From Ganoderma boninense (lineage: Eukaryota; Basidiomycota; Agaricomycetes; Polyporales; Polyporaceae): 64,000 nt of DNA. This document shows, piece after piece, positions 24,334-37,066 of this stretch. The notes below the pieces were generated by a model. That model had not been told where the DNA came from. It did no database searches and was given only the letters and a program-made list of their open reading frames with translations. The stretch covers positions 4,930,908 to 4,994,907 of the forward strand of contig CM035305.1 of NCBI GenBank assembly GCA_002900995.3, given 5' to 3'. The first letter of the stretch is position 1. Each line of letters begins with the position of its first letter. A program made the position numbers and the translations under genes.

Positions 24334-27300
24334 CTACGCATGCACGCATTCCTGCACCGACGCGACGATCTTCGCACCAACGGCGCGAGCGGCCTTCACC
24401 GGGTGGAGGAAGAAACTGTCCATATGCGGCTCCTGCTCCTGCTCGTCGCCATCGGGAGATGCTATCTTCTCCTCTATGTGGATCGTGCGGACATGAATAT
24501 CTCCCGCAGCATGCCCTCGTTCAACATCTGTAGGAGGCTGGCACCGGACGAGGGCGTGGGTGTCCTTGTGTGCTCTTACAGTGACGCCAGTCGTGCTTGG
24601 TGTCGCACGAGGCACACACGAAGATATCCCTATCGCGGGAGTGGTTATCAGTCTCTAATTCATGAAGTGAAGTGGTAATGGCTCACCTTCGCACTCGATG
24701 CAGTACCAGCACGGGAGGGAAACAGATTTGCGGCAGTGGACGCACTTCGGGGCCCATCTCGCGTGAGATGATGATGGTTCCGCGAAGAGCTGACGGACGG
24801 TCTTCGCAGCAGATCGTGCCTTGCGGTATACATCTACATATTCGCGGATGGGGTGGATGGAGAGGGGCAGCTTCACGACATCATGCGAAGGCTGGTGGGT
24901 GAGGGCACAAGTGTGGTGCACGTCCAGCGGAACGACCGCGGTCATGCATCGCTTCCTGCTGCACAAGTTGATCGAGTCTGCCATCCTGCAGGAGATGCAC
25001 AGGATGCGATTTCCTCGGATAGGGTTTTCGCCGCATGACTTGCACTCTACGTCCCTAGGTTTCGTATAGCAGTCAGCTCAGCCAGAAACGCTTTCAAGAG
25101 ATTATCAACTTGCCAATGAACCGGGACTGACCTCTTGCACAGGTCTATGAAGATGTTGAGCAGGCGCGCCTCGTCCGCGGTCATCTCACGCTGACACCTG
25201 GCGAGCTCGACGACTTCCTCCGCGGTGAGCTTCGACTCAGACGTGCCCGAGTCCCTGCGCGTCGTGAGCTTGGCGTAGCGCTGCCCCGTTTCCCACCGCT
25301 TCTTGAGCCACCGCCACGAGCCCCTCTTCCGGGACACCCGGTCCAGGATCGCGTGAATCGCGAACCGCCATAGTGCTCTAGGCTTGTTGGCGGCGAGCTC
25401 GGTGGGGGTGGGGTAGAAGCGCATGACCTCGGGGGAGAGGCGCTTGAACATGAACGGGAACGGCTTGTCGCGGTACCCCCACGAACCGGACAACGTCGTC
25501 CCTCCTTGGTCGAGCTCGGCGGAGAAGTGCTGCGCGGGATAGTGGGCGGCGTATGTGATGGTGAAGGTGTAGGTGTAGCTGACGACACGCTTGGGCGATG
25601 ACTTAAGGATCGTGTACTCTCCTGTGAGGTTCCAAGTTCGTGCCATCCGGCGCCGTTCCCGTGCCCTGAAAGCGCTTCGCGTCGTTTGGGGCAGGGTAGA
25701 GATCGAGAGTGAACATGGATTGTGATGGGTACAAGGCCCGGTCGCCGCAGAATCCGGACCAGTGGCCCAAGCTGAGACAGGCATTATTTCCATCAGTGAA
25801 GGCACGTCATCGTGTCACACAGCAACCTACTCACATCTTCCGCACAACGGTATCGGCATGCGAGTCTGCTCCGGGCTCTCCGATAGACCGTTTTGCGAAC
25901 AGTTCCTCCCTCATTTGAAGAGGATACTTGACAATGCTCGCAGGATCGATGTTCTCGTCCTCGGCGGTCTCGTCGTATGCGACACTCGAGAATTCGAGCT
26001 TCGAAAGCTTCTCTTGGTCGTCCATGTACTTGAACTGTTGTCGTGCAGTCATGAGCATCTGGTACGCATAGTCTTCTAATCTTCATCTGCTCCGCTTACC
26101 ATCTCGAAAGCGAAGACCTTGAACTGCAGGACAGGTTCCAGCCCCTGCTGCTTGAACGATTCTGCACGACACCGTCAGCTCGATCTCGAACATTGACGGT
26201 CTGTATCCCAGCCTCACCGGCTAGCTGCTCATAACGCTTTCTGACCGCTGTCAGGACCGACACGACGATGCGCATCGAGTCTTCCAGTTCGTGAACGTGC
26301 AAGCATTCTTTGCGCGACAGCCGCATGATCTCGAAGTCGCGTTTCAATAGGAGATACAACAGAGGGAAGACGTGCTGAGGAGATACTTTCAGCGAGGACT
26401 CCTGTGACAGTGAATTCGAAGGTGAATACCTTCTCGATCGATCCGGCACCGCAAATGTGGTTCAGTGCACTCTCTCCTCGATATTGTATTTCGCGTTCTC
26501 CAGATTTTCCGCCAAGAGACCTGACATGCCTGCGTGTAGCTGTCAAAATGGTCTGTACTCGGGAGTTCCTCGTGGGTAGCGCGCGATCGGCGGAACGCAG
26601 CTGTGAGCGTAGTGGAGCCCGTCCATACATGATGCAAGTACTTGTCCACGCCGTTCCGATTCGCTGGCAGCACGTCGCGCTTGAGAGCGAACATCTTCGC
26701 GAGGAGGATGTCGATCTCCTCTGCATAGCGGCTCATGGCCATCTGGCGACCTGACACCAGCGAGGGTCAGCCAAACCCGTGCTGCATTCCGACATCTGCA
26801 GCATCCTGAGCTCGCCAGTCCCCACACTTACCAACAGCCCAATACGCAAGCCAATGCAGGAGGCTAGTCAGGATGATACATGGTACGTCAGTATTCTAAA
26901 TCTTCACGTTGATCATGTGAGAAGAGCGGACTAATACTTACCTCCAGTTGTCCGGACGAGGGCTGGAGACGAAAGTGTTCACTTCCTCGACGGAGATGTA
27001 TCCAGAGGACGCGGCGTCATCGTCGAAAGCCTCGATGATGGCCTGAGTCCTCGTGGCGTCGATGTACTTCAACGCCCACGCGTCCTGTGCGCCCAGCGAC
27101 AGCTCCGCGGCCGGTATCGCGCTTGCATCGTTCTCAGCCCGCTTCAGCCCGCGCGAATTCCTGCGGAAATGGTTGCGAAGCGCAATGACGAAGTCCCGGC
27201 CTTTAACGCTTCCACTCCAATGCTAGCGCATTGTGTCATTGGACGTGTCACTGTTCCGGAGATAGCGACGTACCATTTCCTTCCAAATCTCGCAAATAAT

Positions 27301-28720
27301 CTGCGAGATGTGGTGAAACATCGAGAAGATGACAGATCGCAGAGGCGGCTTACGGGATTCTCTATTTTGTTGTGCGGACCGTAGGTGACTTCGGCGATGA
27401 TACGAGTGCTCTCGTCACGCACAACCCCCTTCACCTCTTCGGTGAACTGCAACTGTCGAGCGTCGGATTCCATCTGTGAGCGCACTATGTTCTCGGAGAC
27501 CGTCATGAGAGTGTCGAGCTTCGCATTCGCGTCGTTAACCGCCTGGCCGGTATGGAGCGCGAGCGCAAACATGAAGTCCTCGCGGCGAGCCGCGAACAGC
27601 TTCTTGTACTTTTCGAGATTGTCGCTCCACGGCCCGCTGAGCACCATCTTCGACGCGAACGACTTCTCCGCGTACTCTCTGCACCACGCCGCGCAGCTCT
27701 TGATGTCCTCCGCAGTCCTGTGGATGACGTCTTGCATGCGTTCTGCGATGGTGACGTTGTCGCTCCCCGTGCGGTTCTGCCCGTTGATGCCCTCCAGCCT
27801 GACGAACGTAAGGACATGAGCTTCGACTCGACCCGAGTTGCAGTTCGGCGGTGACGTACTGGACGAGAACGACCATCGTGTCCCTCATGTCGCGAACAGC
27901 GAGGTGATCTTCTTCTCGTTATCCCTCCGCCTGAGGTCCAGCTCGACCGGCAACCTTGAATGCTCCTACCGCGACTGCAAGACACGGATGATGAGGACAA
28001 TGGTACCAGCATGTCAGAGAAGTGAATCGTACGGACTCTGGATGAACGGATGGATCGTTGCGACCTTGTCCAGGACCCTGAGCAGTGTTGGGATGCCATC
28101 GACGATCCTCGATATCTTGTTGCTCATCTCCTTCACAGGGCGCGTATCGACCATATCCTCAAGGACGGGTGAAACTAAGGGTGACGCAACGGTGCGCAGG
28201 TTGGAAGCCGTCTCGGAGATTGTGGTGTACTTGTCCACTATCATGTTTCATTGTCATCAAGTGAGATGGGGGGGGGGATAACGAGCTTGAATGGAGGACT
28301 TACCGGCTTTCTCGAGGTAATCACTGACGTGTCCCGAAGCTGTCTCGCCGGTGGCCTCCAGCGGGTCGAGGTATATTGTCGCCTCCGCGAGTGCATCTCT
28401 GGAGAATTTGTCATATGAGCGGTACAACACAGGCTGAAGAACAACCGTACCGAGGTATGGACAGTCCTGAAGACGTCGACGGCTCAGAAGGTGCGGCTGG
28501 GCGGCTGGAGAAAAACATAAATTTGTTTCCCTGAAAACAGCTGTCTATAGCCAATAGATGCACTGAGACGATAACGCACTCACTAATTTGTTGTAGTCCA
28601 TCCCTTCAGGGAGAGTGCCTGTGTCGGATGTCCGCGGGGGGCAAGGGGGTAGAATCAACAGTCTCGCAAAATCGTCGAGCTGATATATGGACACAGGGCG
28701 AGGTGAGGCGAGCAGCGATC
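24334..28720 (-). pseudogene. EF-hand and double ZZ-finger protein gene, frame-broken (copy 2)
   Basis: Large basidiomycete-type protein of unknown function. In order on the minus strand: an N-terminal helical region (YLEKAVDKYTTISETASN; IVDGIPTLLRVLDKVATIHPFI, ~28390-28040), then VELDLRRRDNEKKITSLF (~27940) and HRTAEDIKSCAAWCREYAEK (~27710). Next come an EF-hand-like loop (FDDDAASSGYISVEEVNTF, ~27020), QMAMSRYAEEIDILLAKMF (~26740), LPLLYLLLKRDFEIMRL, and a beta-rich domain (25690-25050). The C-terminus holds two Cys-rich ZZ-like fingers (CKSC..CISC..C..C, ~25040-24900; CVHC..CWYC, ~24740) and THALVRCQ (~24570). Frame breaks relative to copy 3 occur near 27949 (extra base, with an in-frame stop at 27919), 27892 (missing base), 26475 and 24590. 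Several exons are otherwise intact, so this is a recent pseudogene or contains assembly errors. Confidence 0.7.
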
Positions 28721-30018
28721 CGCATCGATCACCATCTCAAGTAAGGGTCCCGCATGGTAGAATAAGGCGGATAGACTCACTGTAAAGTGACGGGAAAGGC
28801 TCATACGGTGTTTCAAAACTGCAACACGCATCGTTGAACCACACTATGGTCGAAGGCACCCTAGTATCAGCGTGCAGATTCAATCACCTGGGACTCTCGG
28901 ATCCCACCTTCCCTGTCATTCAGTTGCCCGCCGGAGAGAATAGCGACTCGCGCGCATCTTCATCGCACCGGTCAATGATACGCTCTATGTTCGGTCAGAA
29001 ATTAATTGGACCCGCAGCGCGTGCCTCGCCTGCGACTCGAAGCTCGGGGAGAGTGTTGGAATCGCTGGCATACTGCCCGCTGGCCCCAATCTGGGCTACT
29101 TCCTACGGATTTACCAAGATCAGTATCCTAAGAAGCGTCATTCATCCCTCAACGCACCTAAAGCATGTTCGTTTGGTGGTATTAGCACTGGGAGATAGGC
29201 AGAACAGAGAGGAGCTTCGGTTTCTGCAAGACTCCGGCGCTTGATGCATGTGGTAGCCAAATATTTGGACATGGTAGACGCCCATGGTATGGGTCTGTGC
29301 ACTTTGCACGCGAGTTTGCTGACAGCTCACTTGTTCTCTCCAGTTCAACGACGGTAGGCAGATGGTCTCTCCGCTCAGTATACCGACACTCTTTGAAAAT
29401 TAGACTAATACTGTCCCGAACAGATGACGGGACTATCACTATATCACGCCCTGTTATCATCAGCGTCCGGCAGAACGTCAAGATCTCGGTGCAGCGCTGG
29501 ATGCAGATCAACCTAATCCAAGCCCCACCTGGTGGACCAGTGCAGCATGTTGCAGGGCCAGCAGGCATCAGGTAACTCATATCTGACCCATGATTCGATC
29601 CAAGGACGACATCGGACCGAGGGATCCCCTGAGGTCTGGCAGGAGTACGATCGACCTTGTCTTTGCAACAGGCTCTCTGCTCACGTTCAACGTCCGAGGG
29701 CCTATATTTTAACATGTCTCCTTGTATGAGAGTTCTACTCCTTGAAGAGGGAACACGAGTATGTGCACACCACACACCGCAGATCTCGGGGACCACCAGT
29801 TCGGCACAAGACCGCACACAAGCCTCACAGAATGGCCACATCTCCTCGTGGCGATCAACCTCGCCGCCAGTAGTATCCTCTCTGCTCCAGCAACCGGCTG
29901 CAATGCCAACCGCCCCCGACTGGCACCTACGCATACTCAGGCTGCAACTCTCCCTGGCCATCCCTAGGCCTCGAGCTCGTCCGGAACTCCGGCGCGCCCG
30001 CCAACGAGCGCAGCATGT
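28721..30018. other. Region without an assignable gene
   Basis: It may include the first exon of the EF-hand/ZZ gene near 28.7 kb. A 260-codon minus-strand frame (29182-29961) is Cys-rich but matches no motif I know and overlaps a plus-strand frame. I do not call it. Confidence 0.4.
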
Positions 30019-31908
30019 TCACCCCGCCCTCCGTGACCATCTCGCACCGCTCCACGCACACTGTCTCAATCCTGCACGGGTCCACCCCCTCACCGCCTTA
30101 TCCTCCTTCCGCCGGAACGCGCTCCACGACTGGCGCGGGGCGACGTCGTGCACGCCCAGTGCGGCGGCTGCGCGCGTCGCGATGAGCTTCCGGAGGCAGT
30201 CGATGCGCACGTCCGCGCACCCGACGAGCACGAGAGCACGCACGCGCAACCCGAGCCAGTCCGCGATGGCCCTCGTCTTGGTCCTAGGCATAGTCATGGT
30301 CCTAGTCCTAGTCCTCGATATTGTCGTGCGCCCGTCTTCGTCTTCGTCCTCATCGTCGTCTTCGACCATGTCCTCGTCCTCCTCGTATTCGCCTTCGTGC
30401 TCAACAGCGACTTCGTAAGATGAGGGAGGGAGCGGGTGCACATGTCCGTGCAAACACTCCTCGAACGACGCAGGCGAGCCGAGCGCACACACGAGCGCGC
30501 CCGCGCCCACGCAATCCTCCAGACTGAGGCACTCGAGCGCGGGCAGGGCGTGCAGGAGGAGCTCGCACATGAGCGGCACATCGATGCGCACGTGCGCGAG
30601 GTGGAGCGTGCGGAGGGTCGGGAATGCGGCTTGGCGGAAGAGCGGCTGGAAGAGCGGCGGGGGGAAGGCGGCGTGCTCGAAATCCGTGCTCCACTGGCAG
30701 GCGCGGTGGGTGTATGTGACGCAGAGCTCGGCGAGGTTGGGGAAGACGACGTGCGCGAGCTGGGGCAAGGGCCCGGTAGGGTCGAGGATGTCGTACTCGA
30801 TGTTGAGGCGTTGGAGTTGCGGGACTTCGATGGGGCTGTCCGGAGCTTCGTCGGGGTACCGGCCGCTGAAGGTGCCAGTGTGCGGCCAGCGCGGCTCTTG
30901 GAGAAAGGACGGCACGAGGTGCGAGAGCGTCTCCAGGGCGGGCATATTGAAGAGGCGGAAGACGAGCCACAGGTCAGTCGTTGGGACGCAGTTCAAGACG
31001 AGGTGTTTGATCGGAAGCGTGGGCTGCCATGCATACGGAGCGGGCAGGCGCTGCGAGGGGTGCTGCGGGCGACCGACTATGGGCTGGACATCGATGATGG
31101 GCGCCGCGCGGGTGAGCTCGAGGGTTTCGAGGTGTGGACAACCCTCAAGCAGGGCGATGAGATGAGATACGCAGAATCGGCTGGCTGTAGGGAGGTCCTT
31201 CAGGACAAGCTTGCGAAGCTGGGGCTTCAGTCCGGCGCGGAGCACAGCGGGATGGATCTGGCGGAGGGTGAGGTTGCGCAGCGCAGGATATAGCTCCGTG
31301 TCCTGCAACTGAGTGGCCAAGGACCCTCCAAGTGGCTCAGACTCGCTAGGACAGACCACTGTCCTGGACGCGAGCTCGAGCACCTGCAACATGGGAAAGC
31401 GCGCCATGCGGGTGAAGGCGCTCACGTTGAGGACGCAGGCTGGGGACTCGTCGAGCCAATGGAGGTTCTTGCAGCGGTGCGCGCGTTCTGATCATGGAGA
31501 GGGCGATGCTGACGCTCATGGTCTGTAGCGGGTTGAACTCGAGACAGATGCTGAGGGGCCTGTTGTGGGAGCGGGACAGGTACTTGCCGACGGCGGAGTG
31601 CGGGACGACATCTGAGATGTGTGCCCAGAGGCTTGATGTAGACACTGCGATTGCGTGCCACCGACGACAGACATGGGAGAGGGTCATGGCTGCGAGTGGG
31701 TCTGGAGATGAAAATGTGTTTCCGGAATGGACGACTTCTGCGAAGATCATGGAAAGCTCTTCGTTCGACAGTTGCATGATCAGAGACGGCTGGGAGGGAC
31801 CATGACGGTAAGTGCACGAAAAGTCGGATGAACAAGAAGCATTTGACGTACAGGAGATACCTTACGGCAGTCGTCACGGCCACAAATGACACGGGCGAGG
31901 GCGCGCAT
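30019..31908 (-). CDS. F-box protein A, one frame break
   Basis: F-box proteins recruit substrates to SCF ubiquitin ligases; the substrate is unknown. Exon 1 (31908-31861) encodes MRALARVICGRDDCRK. Exon 2 begins ~31789 and carries the F-box (LSNEELSMIF ... LSHVCRRWHAIAVSTSSLWAHI), followed by leucine-rich C-terminal sequence. Near 31489 the frame shifts by one base between ALSMI and ERAHRCKNLHWLDES; the paralogue at 37-38 kb reads through this point (IAAALIAKAYRWKTLAWID), so a single extra base is likely. A cryptic 46-nt GT..AG intron is the alternative. After the shift 468 codons are open (31425-30019), including an acidic run (EEDEDMVEDDDEDEDED, ~30370) and CADVRIDCLRKLI. Confidence 0.6.
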
Positions 31909-33103
31909 AGGTAGCGGGAAGAGGGAATTCATGGCCACAATCTATAGGGCGCATGGAGGCAGGAAATCGGAACGGTCGACGAGTTCAGAGCCAAAAAACC
32001 GAAACCGAGACCTGGAGTGCTTGTCGGAGGTTAAATGGGGACGCTTTGGCCGACTGGCGGACGCTGCCACACAAAAGCGGCTCTCGAGTGTCTCTCCATG
32101 GCCACGCGCTCCGTGGTGTGGGTGGCTGCACCGCTTTTTCTTTGCGGAGGACGATTAGGACCTATTTGACAAAAGCTGAAGCGGAAGTGGCACAAATACA
32201 TTACTTACACTCACAATTATCGACCGCCTGCATTACGGCCGTCGCTCAGCCGCCGGCGTCATGAGGATCTACGCGAGTGGCAAATCGACCTGGTAAAAGA
32301 TGGATAGATCAAGAGTATTGTGGAAGAGCTGCGACATGGGGATACCGTTCCGATCTTGGAACTTGGAGTACAAGAAACAGGAGACCATTTATCATCATCC
32401 GGAGGTCGGTCGACGGGTAACTTACATGGTCTCCTGCGCCAGCAAGTCTCCAAAGAGTGACCAAGTATAGCTATTAAATGAGCTTTGAAGGTAGTGGACG
32501 GAGACGAGCAACCAGATAACGGTGAAAGAGTAAGAAAGACTTGGTGAGCAGCCACGTCTACGGTGCACCGGGAACTACCGCCAGCCAGCGCTTAATGTCT
32601 ACGATATCGATAGCAGGACAGCAACAAGAGGAAGTGGATTTCCAACGGCTGCCACCACAACGATTGGCAACGAAGGACGAGATATGGACTATAGTAAGTT
32701 CAATTCCAAGTATGCTGGAGAACAAGGCTTAATTTGTGAAGGCATCAAGTTCGAAAAGCTTCCAGTTCGAAAAGTTTCTCTCCGGACCCCGGACTTGAAG
32801 CCTGCAAGTGCGAATGCGTGCTCTCATGCGCTATGATCGTTCTTATCCACGGTCGTTTCTAAAATGGCATACTTATATCCTCAAAAGTTACGGTGATTAC
32901 AGACCGCGTTGCATAGGCAAACATCCCAGCGAGATCCGACGAAGTGCTGATCTAAATTAAATGTGCGTCAGGTCATCAATCCACATCGCTCCAGATTACA
33001 GTTATAATTACTACCCGTCACACTGACCAGCCATCGTTCTACAAAGCAGTTCCTGGAATTACTCCCGCAGGAGTTAAACTCCCTGGGTACGCATGACTAC
33101 TAC
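31909..33103. other. Intergenic region between F-box genes A and B
   Basis: I see no gene or repeat. It should hold the promoter of F-box gene A (minus) and the 3' flank of gene B. Confidence 0.5.
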
Positions 33104-35151
33104 TTACTTCGCCATCGTCCTATGTGGTATCAAATGCAGCCCCGAACCTGGAATAGCAGCAAGGGCAGCTACGTCCTCCTTAGCCAAACCCGGGCAGTCG
33201 ACGACCCGTATCTGAGTAATCACCCTTCGGTCTCTCCACCCTCGTCGCAGAGTCAGAGACCGCCGAGGCCTCGCTTGAAGATGCGGACGGGACACTCCCG
33301 AGGCCTATCCCAGCGGCAGAAACCATGTTCGCCTCACCCGCGCCTCGACGACCTTGCGCAGGCACCCTATGCGCACGTCCGCGCACTTGCTTATAACCAC
33401 AACCCGCACCTTCGTCCCGATCCACACACTCCCCACACCCGTCCCCATCCCTGTCCACACTTCCGAGCCACCTCTCGCACCCGCCTCCACACTCCCCTGG
33501 GGCGAGCGCACAGACGAGCGCACCGGCACCCGCGCAAGCGGTGAGCGAGAGCCTCTCGAGGGCCGGCATGCGCGTCCGGAGCGCGCTGCAGAGGGGGCCG
33601 AGGGGGAGCGCGAACCCGACGAGCGAGAGGCGCACGAGGTTGCGAAGGTCTGGCGCTTGGAAGAGCGTGTCGAGTGGAGGGAGCGGGCGTGGTGGACCGC
33701 TCGGAGGTGCCACTGCCGGACGATCGAGAAAATTGGGCACAAGGCGATGCACGAGCTCGAGGTCTGTGAGGCTAGGGAAGGCGAGGCGGCGGAGCTGTGG
33801 AAGGTCTTCCGTGGCTGTCGCAGGAGTGGCCACTGGCAAGTCGGTTTCCGGGGGCCGGTGCCACTGGAGCTGGGGAGGTGCAGTAGGTCATGCGGAGGGT
33901 GCGGAGGGTAGGGAGGGGGATTACCCAGTCGTTCCGACTTAGGATGGAAGGCGTAGGTGGCCGCGGCATGTCTTCCATGACTAGGCGGCCGTCGTGCGAG
34001 ATACACTGCAAGTCAGGGCTGTACGGGTAAGAGTAGACGTGGAGGTCGAGCTTCGTGAGCGCAGGGAGCTCAAGGTAGTAGAGCAGCACCCAGACGGTCC
34101 AGGCTGGTGCCTGCTGAAGCGAGAGGAAGTTCAGCGCGGGGAGCGTCACTTTCGGGTTCTGTGGATGCCGTTGAATGGGCCATTGTTGGGTCCTAATGTG
34201 CCCATGGTTGACAATGATAGAGGTCGGGCATCGGGAATGTGTTTTGTATGGTGAGCATGCGGAGCGTGGGCGTGCCGGAGAGGAGAGAGTTGAGCTGAGA
34301 AAAAAACAGGTTGCGCCCGAGGCCATTGAGCTTGAGAGTGAGAAGTGAGGGCATTGCTCTGCGAGGAAGGATCGAGGGATGGATGCCAGTCAGAGAAAGA
34401 TGCCGCAGCGCGGGGAAGCGGCTGGTATTGCTCGGGGTCCAATTGTCCGCACCGTAGCTACAGATGATACCTTGTGACATGGCAAGGTCAAGACGCTCCA
34501 ATGCGGCGGGATTTGCGTTCCGAGTTTCCAGGAGACGGAGCAGGTCACTGGCCGACTGGTCGGTCCACACCAAGGTCTTCCACCGGTACGCCTTCTCTAC
34601 GAGAGCAGTTGCAATGGCGGCACTCTCGTCTTTCCTGAATAGATAGCCAAACTCCCCTTTCGGAACGGGAAACTTTCCATAAATGCTGAGTGGGCGTGTT
34701 CCAGAGCGGGACAGATGTCGTTCGACCTCCGAAAGTGAACTGGAGAAGAATGTGATCCGCATCCATAAGCCGGTGTTTGACAGAGCAATTGCTCTCCAGC
34801 GATGGCACACTTGGGATATAATGACGAGGATATGCGGATTCTGGAGCTTTCCGAACGCTGTCGCGTTGTAAAATGCATCTTCTACAGCTGCCTCGAAGAC
34901 AAGGAGCAGTTCTTCGTTTGAAAGCTGTGCTATGGGCGAGCCTGGAGAATAGCCGAAAACTGAATGCTGGGGTATCGTGATGATTCAGCACGTAGCCACC
35001 TGTCGGGGATCACGAGAGAAATGAATGGTCGTACCAGATTTGACAGGGAATGTTTGAGTGGGCACTTCCGCACGCTGTGGCCGAGGGCAGCGCATGTTGA
35101 CCGGTCCGACAACTTCACTCGGCGCGGGGCATAGGGGGTGGTCAGCAACAT
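33104..35151 (-). pseudogene. F-box protein B, multiply frame-broken
   Basis: Exon 1 (35151-35035) encodes 39 residues including STCAALGH, shared with gene C. Exon 2 carries an intact F-box (LSNEELLLVFEAA ... VCHRWRAIALSNTGLW) and central repeats down to a stop near 34193. Homology then continues in other frames: KVTLPALNFLSL ... DLHVYSYPYSPD (34130-33870), then ATPATATEDLPQLRRLAF (33830 onward), then VWIGTKVRVVVISKCADVRIGCLRKV (~33440-33350). The final segment VVDCPGLAKEDVAALAAIPG (~33200) matches the end of gene C. At least three of these switches interrupt sequence that is continuous in gene C, so this copy is a pseudogene. Confidence 0.7.
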
Positions 35152-36432
35152 GATGTGGTATGGTGGGAGTCGGAGACTCGGACAGGGAGGGCCCGAAGGG
35201 GAGCCTGAAGGCAGTGGCGTGTTCCTCGACGGCGATGTGTATGGCGAGTCGACGTGTATGGCGAGTAAAGTGGCTAGATACAAGTGGATGATTGTCGCCA
35301 CTGAAGTATTTAACAAGCGCATAAACCTTGCTGCAAGGGGTGAGTGGCGGGGAGAAATAGACCCCTCACTTAGCGCCAACAAGCCATCTGGACGGCGCTT
35401 ATAAGGAGCCTTGTACTAAAGTACTACAATAACACTGCCTAAAATTGGCCTCCCCGCCAGGTGGAAGTCCGGACTTCAAGAGGTCTGGGAGGTTTGGGGC
35501 CCTTGTTGCCGCTTTGCCTTGAAGGCGCAGTTGCACCCACACCCCGGGCCACTCGCGGATCCGAGTCTGTTGATGGGCCTCCACTAGTACTTACATCTTG
35601 CATCCACAACTCGTCTTCAAAGTTGGAACATCAATGGCATGCCCGATGTTCTGCAGGCAAAGCTGTAAGCACTGGCTACTCGGAGTTGCTACTACTGTAC
35701 TCACTCATGTCCACACGATACCGTTACACCGTATATCAATCCCTATACACGGACTGCTGACCAAATTCGCAGACCTTCCGGATAAGTAACAATGCCAAAA
35801 TTTCCTGTCGCGGGAACAAAGAGGACTGCCCCGCGCGTGCCACTCCTACTGCGCCAGCCTGGTAGGCAACCAGTAGAGTGAAGGAGCCCCCGGAATAGTA
35901 GCAAGAGCAGCCACATCGTCCTTGGTGACCCCAGCGCACCCGACGATCTGTATCTGGGTGATCCTCCGAGGTCTCTCCACCTTCGTTGCCGAGTCCCGTC
36001 CACCGCCCGACTCGGAGGAAATACGCTCGAGCCTCGATCCCCGCGCTCGCCCTCACCCGCCCTGCGATGACCTTGCGCAAACACCCTGCGCGCACATCCG
36101 CGCACTGCCTCACAAGCACCATTCGCACCTTCATCCCGACCCACACGTCCTCCGAGTCGTTCCCGGGCCACCTCTCGCACCCGCCGCCACACTCCCCCGG
36201 GGCGAGCGCGCACACGAGCGCACCCGCGCCCTGGCACGCGACCAGAGCGAGCGACTCGAGGGCAGGCATTCGCGTCCGAAGCGCGTCGCAGAGGGTGGCG
36301 AGCGGGAGTGCACTTCCGATGAGCGAGAGGCGGACGAGACACCGGAAGTCCGGCGCGTGGAAAAGCACGTCGAAGGCAGGAAGCGGGGGCAGAGGCAGAG
36401 TCGCGAGGGCGTGAAAGATCTTGAGCTCGGTC

Positions 36433-36445
36433 AGACCCGGGAAGA
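36433..36445. repeat. Left target-site duplication
   Basis: The sequence agacccgggaaga is identical to 37067-37079 and is present once in the reconstructed uninterrupted F-box gene, encoding the FPGL junction. Confidence 0.88.
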
Positions 36446-37066
36446 AGACCGTGCGACCCGTTTCAGCTCACGCTCATCACCCGCAGGTGCATACAGCCTG
36501 CTAATCCTCAAGGCACCCACCACCCGCCCCTCCCTCCCTACCCTACGCTACAGCACCCACTGCCTCGTGTTACCACGCCATGTATCTCGTGCCTGTCAGA
36601 TCCCACGGAACTTTGCACTGCGGGCGTCCACCCGCTCTAGGGACGGGGGAGTTCTGACGTGCGGCAGGGCAACTGCTGCACGTACTCCTGACCGCAGTAA
36701 GAGGCGAGACCCAGGGGCGCAATCGCACCCAGAAGGTGGCAGGTTTATATCCCGCTCCCTTGCCTTCAATGGCCGGGAGGGGGTGGACGCTCGCATTGCA
36801 CGGTTCCGCAGCCGTGCATTTCCCTCTCTCTCGTTACGATACCGCCTACCACTTTACATTGCCCCCGACCTCCCTGCGTTGCAGCGTGCCTCGGCACCGT
36901 CGTCAACGCTACTCCCCCCTAGACATCCCCCTAGTTTTGCATGGGCTCTCGAGCCCTAGGTAACGCCGACCTCTATCCATTCCTCGTAGCTACTACATGT
37001 ATTTAAGGCCTACCATGAGGCTCGGCCTCGCACGGCAATAAACGGGATCTAGAAAGAAAGAAAGAA
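36446..37066 (+). mobile_element. Retroelement-like insertion with 13-bp target duplication
   Basis: A 621-bp segment interrupts F-box gene C. It is flanked by a perfect 13-bp direct repeat (agacccgggaaga at 36433-36445 and 37067-37079). Its right end is a short tail of agaaagaaagaaagaa preceded by caataaacggg. A long target duplication plus a simple A-rich repeat tail at one end is typical of target-primed non-LTR retrotransposition (SINE or 5'-truncated LINE). No reverse-transcriptase coding sequence is visible. A weak B-box-like sequence (ggtttatatccc, 36742-36753) occurs near the middle, so a polymerase III origin is possible but unproven. No second copy was found in the window. Confidence 0.8.

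Noticed and set aside
29182..29961. 260-codon Cys-rich minus-strand frame as a gene
   Set aside because: The cysteines do not form a known zinc or disulfide pattern, the opposite strand is equally open, and no introns or homologues in the window support it.
35922..36959. 345-codon plus-strand open frame across F-box gene C
   Set aside because: It is antisense to the F-box coding sequence and runs into the inserted element; its composition reflects the GC-rich complement.
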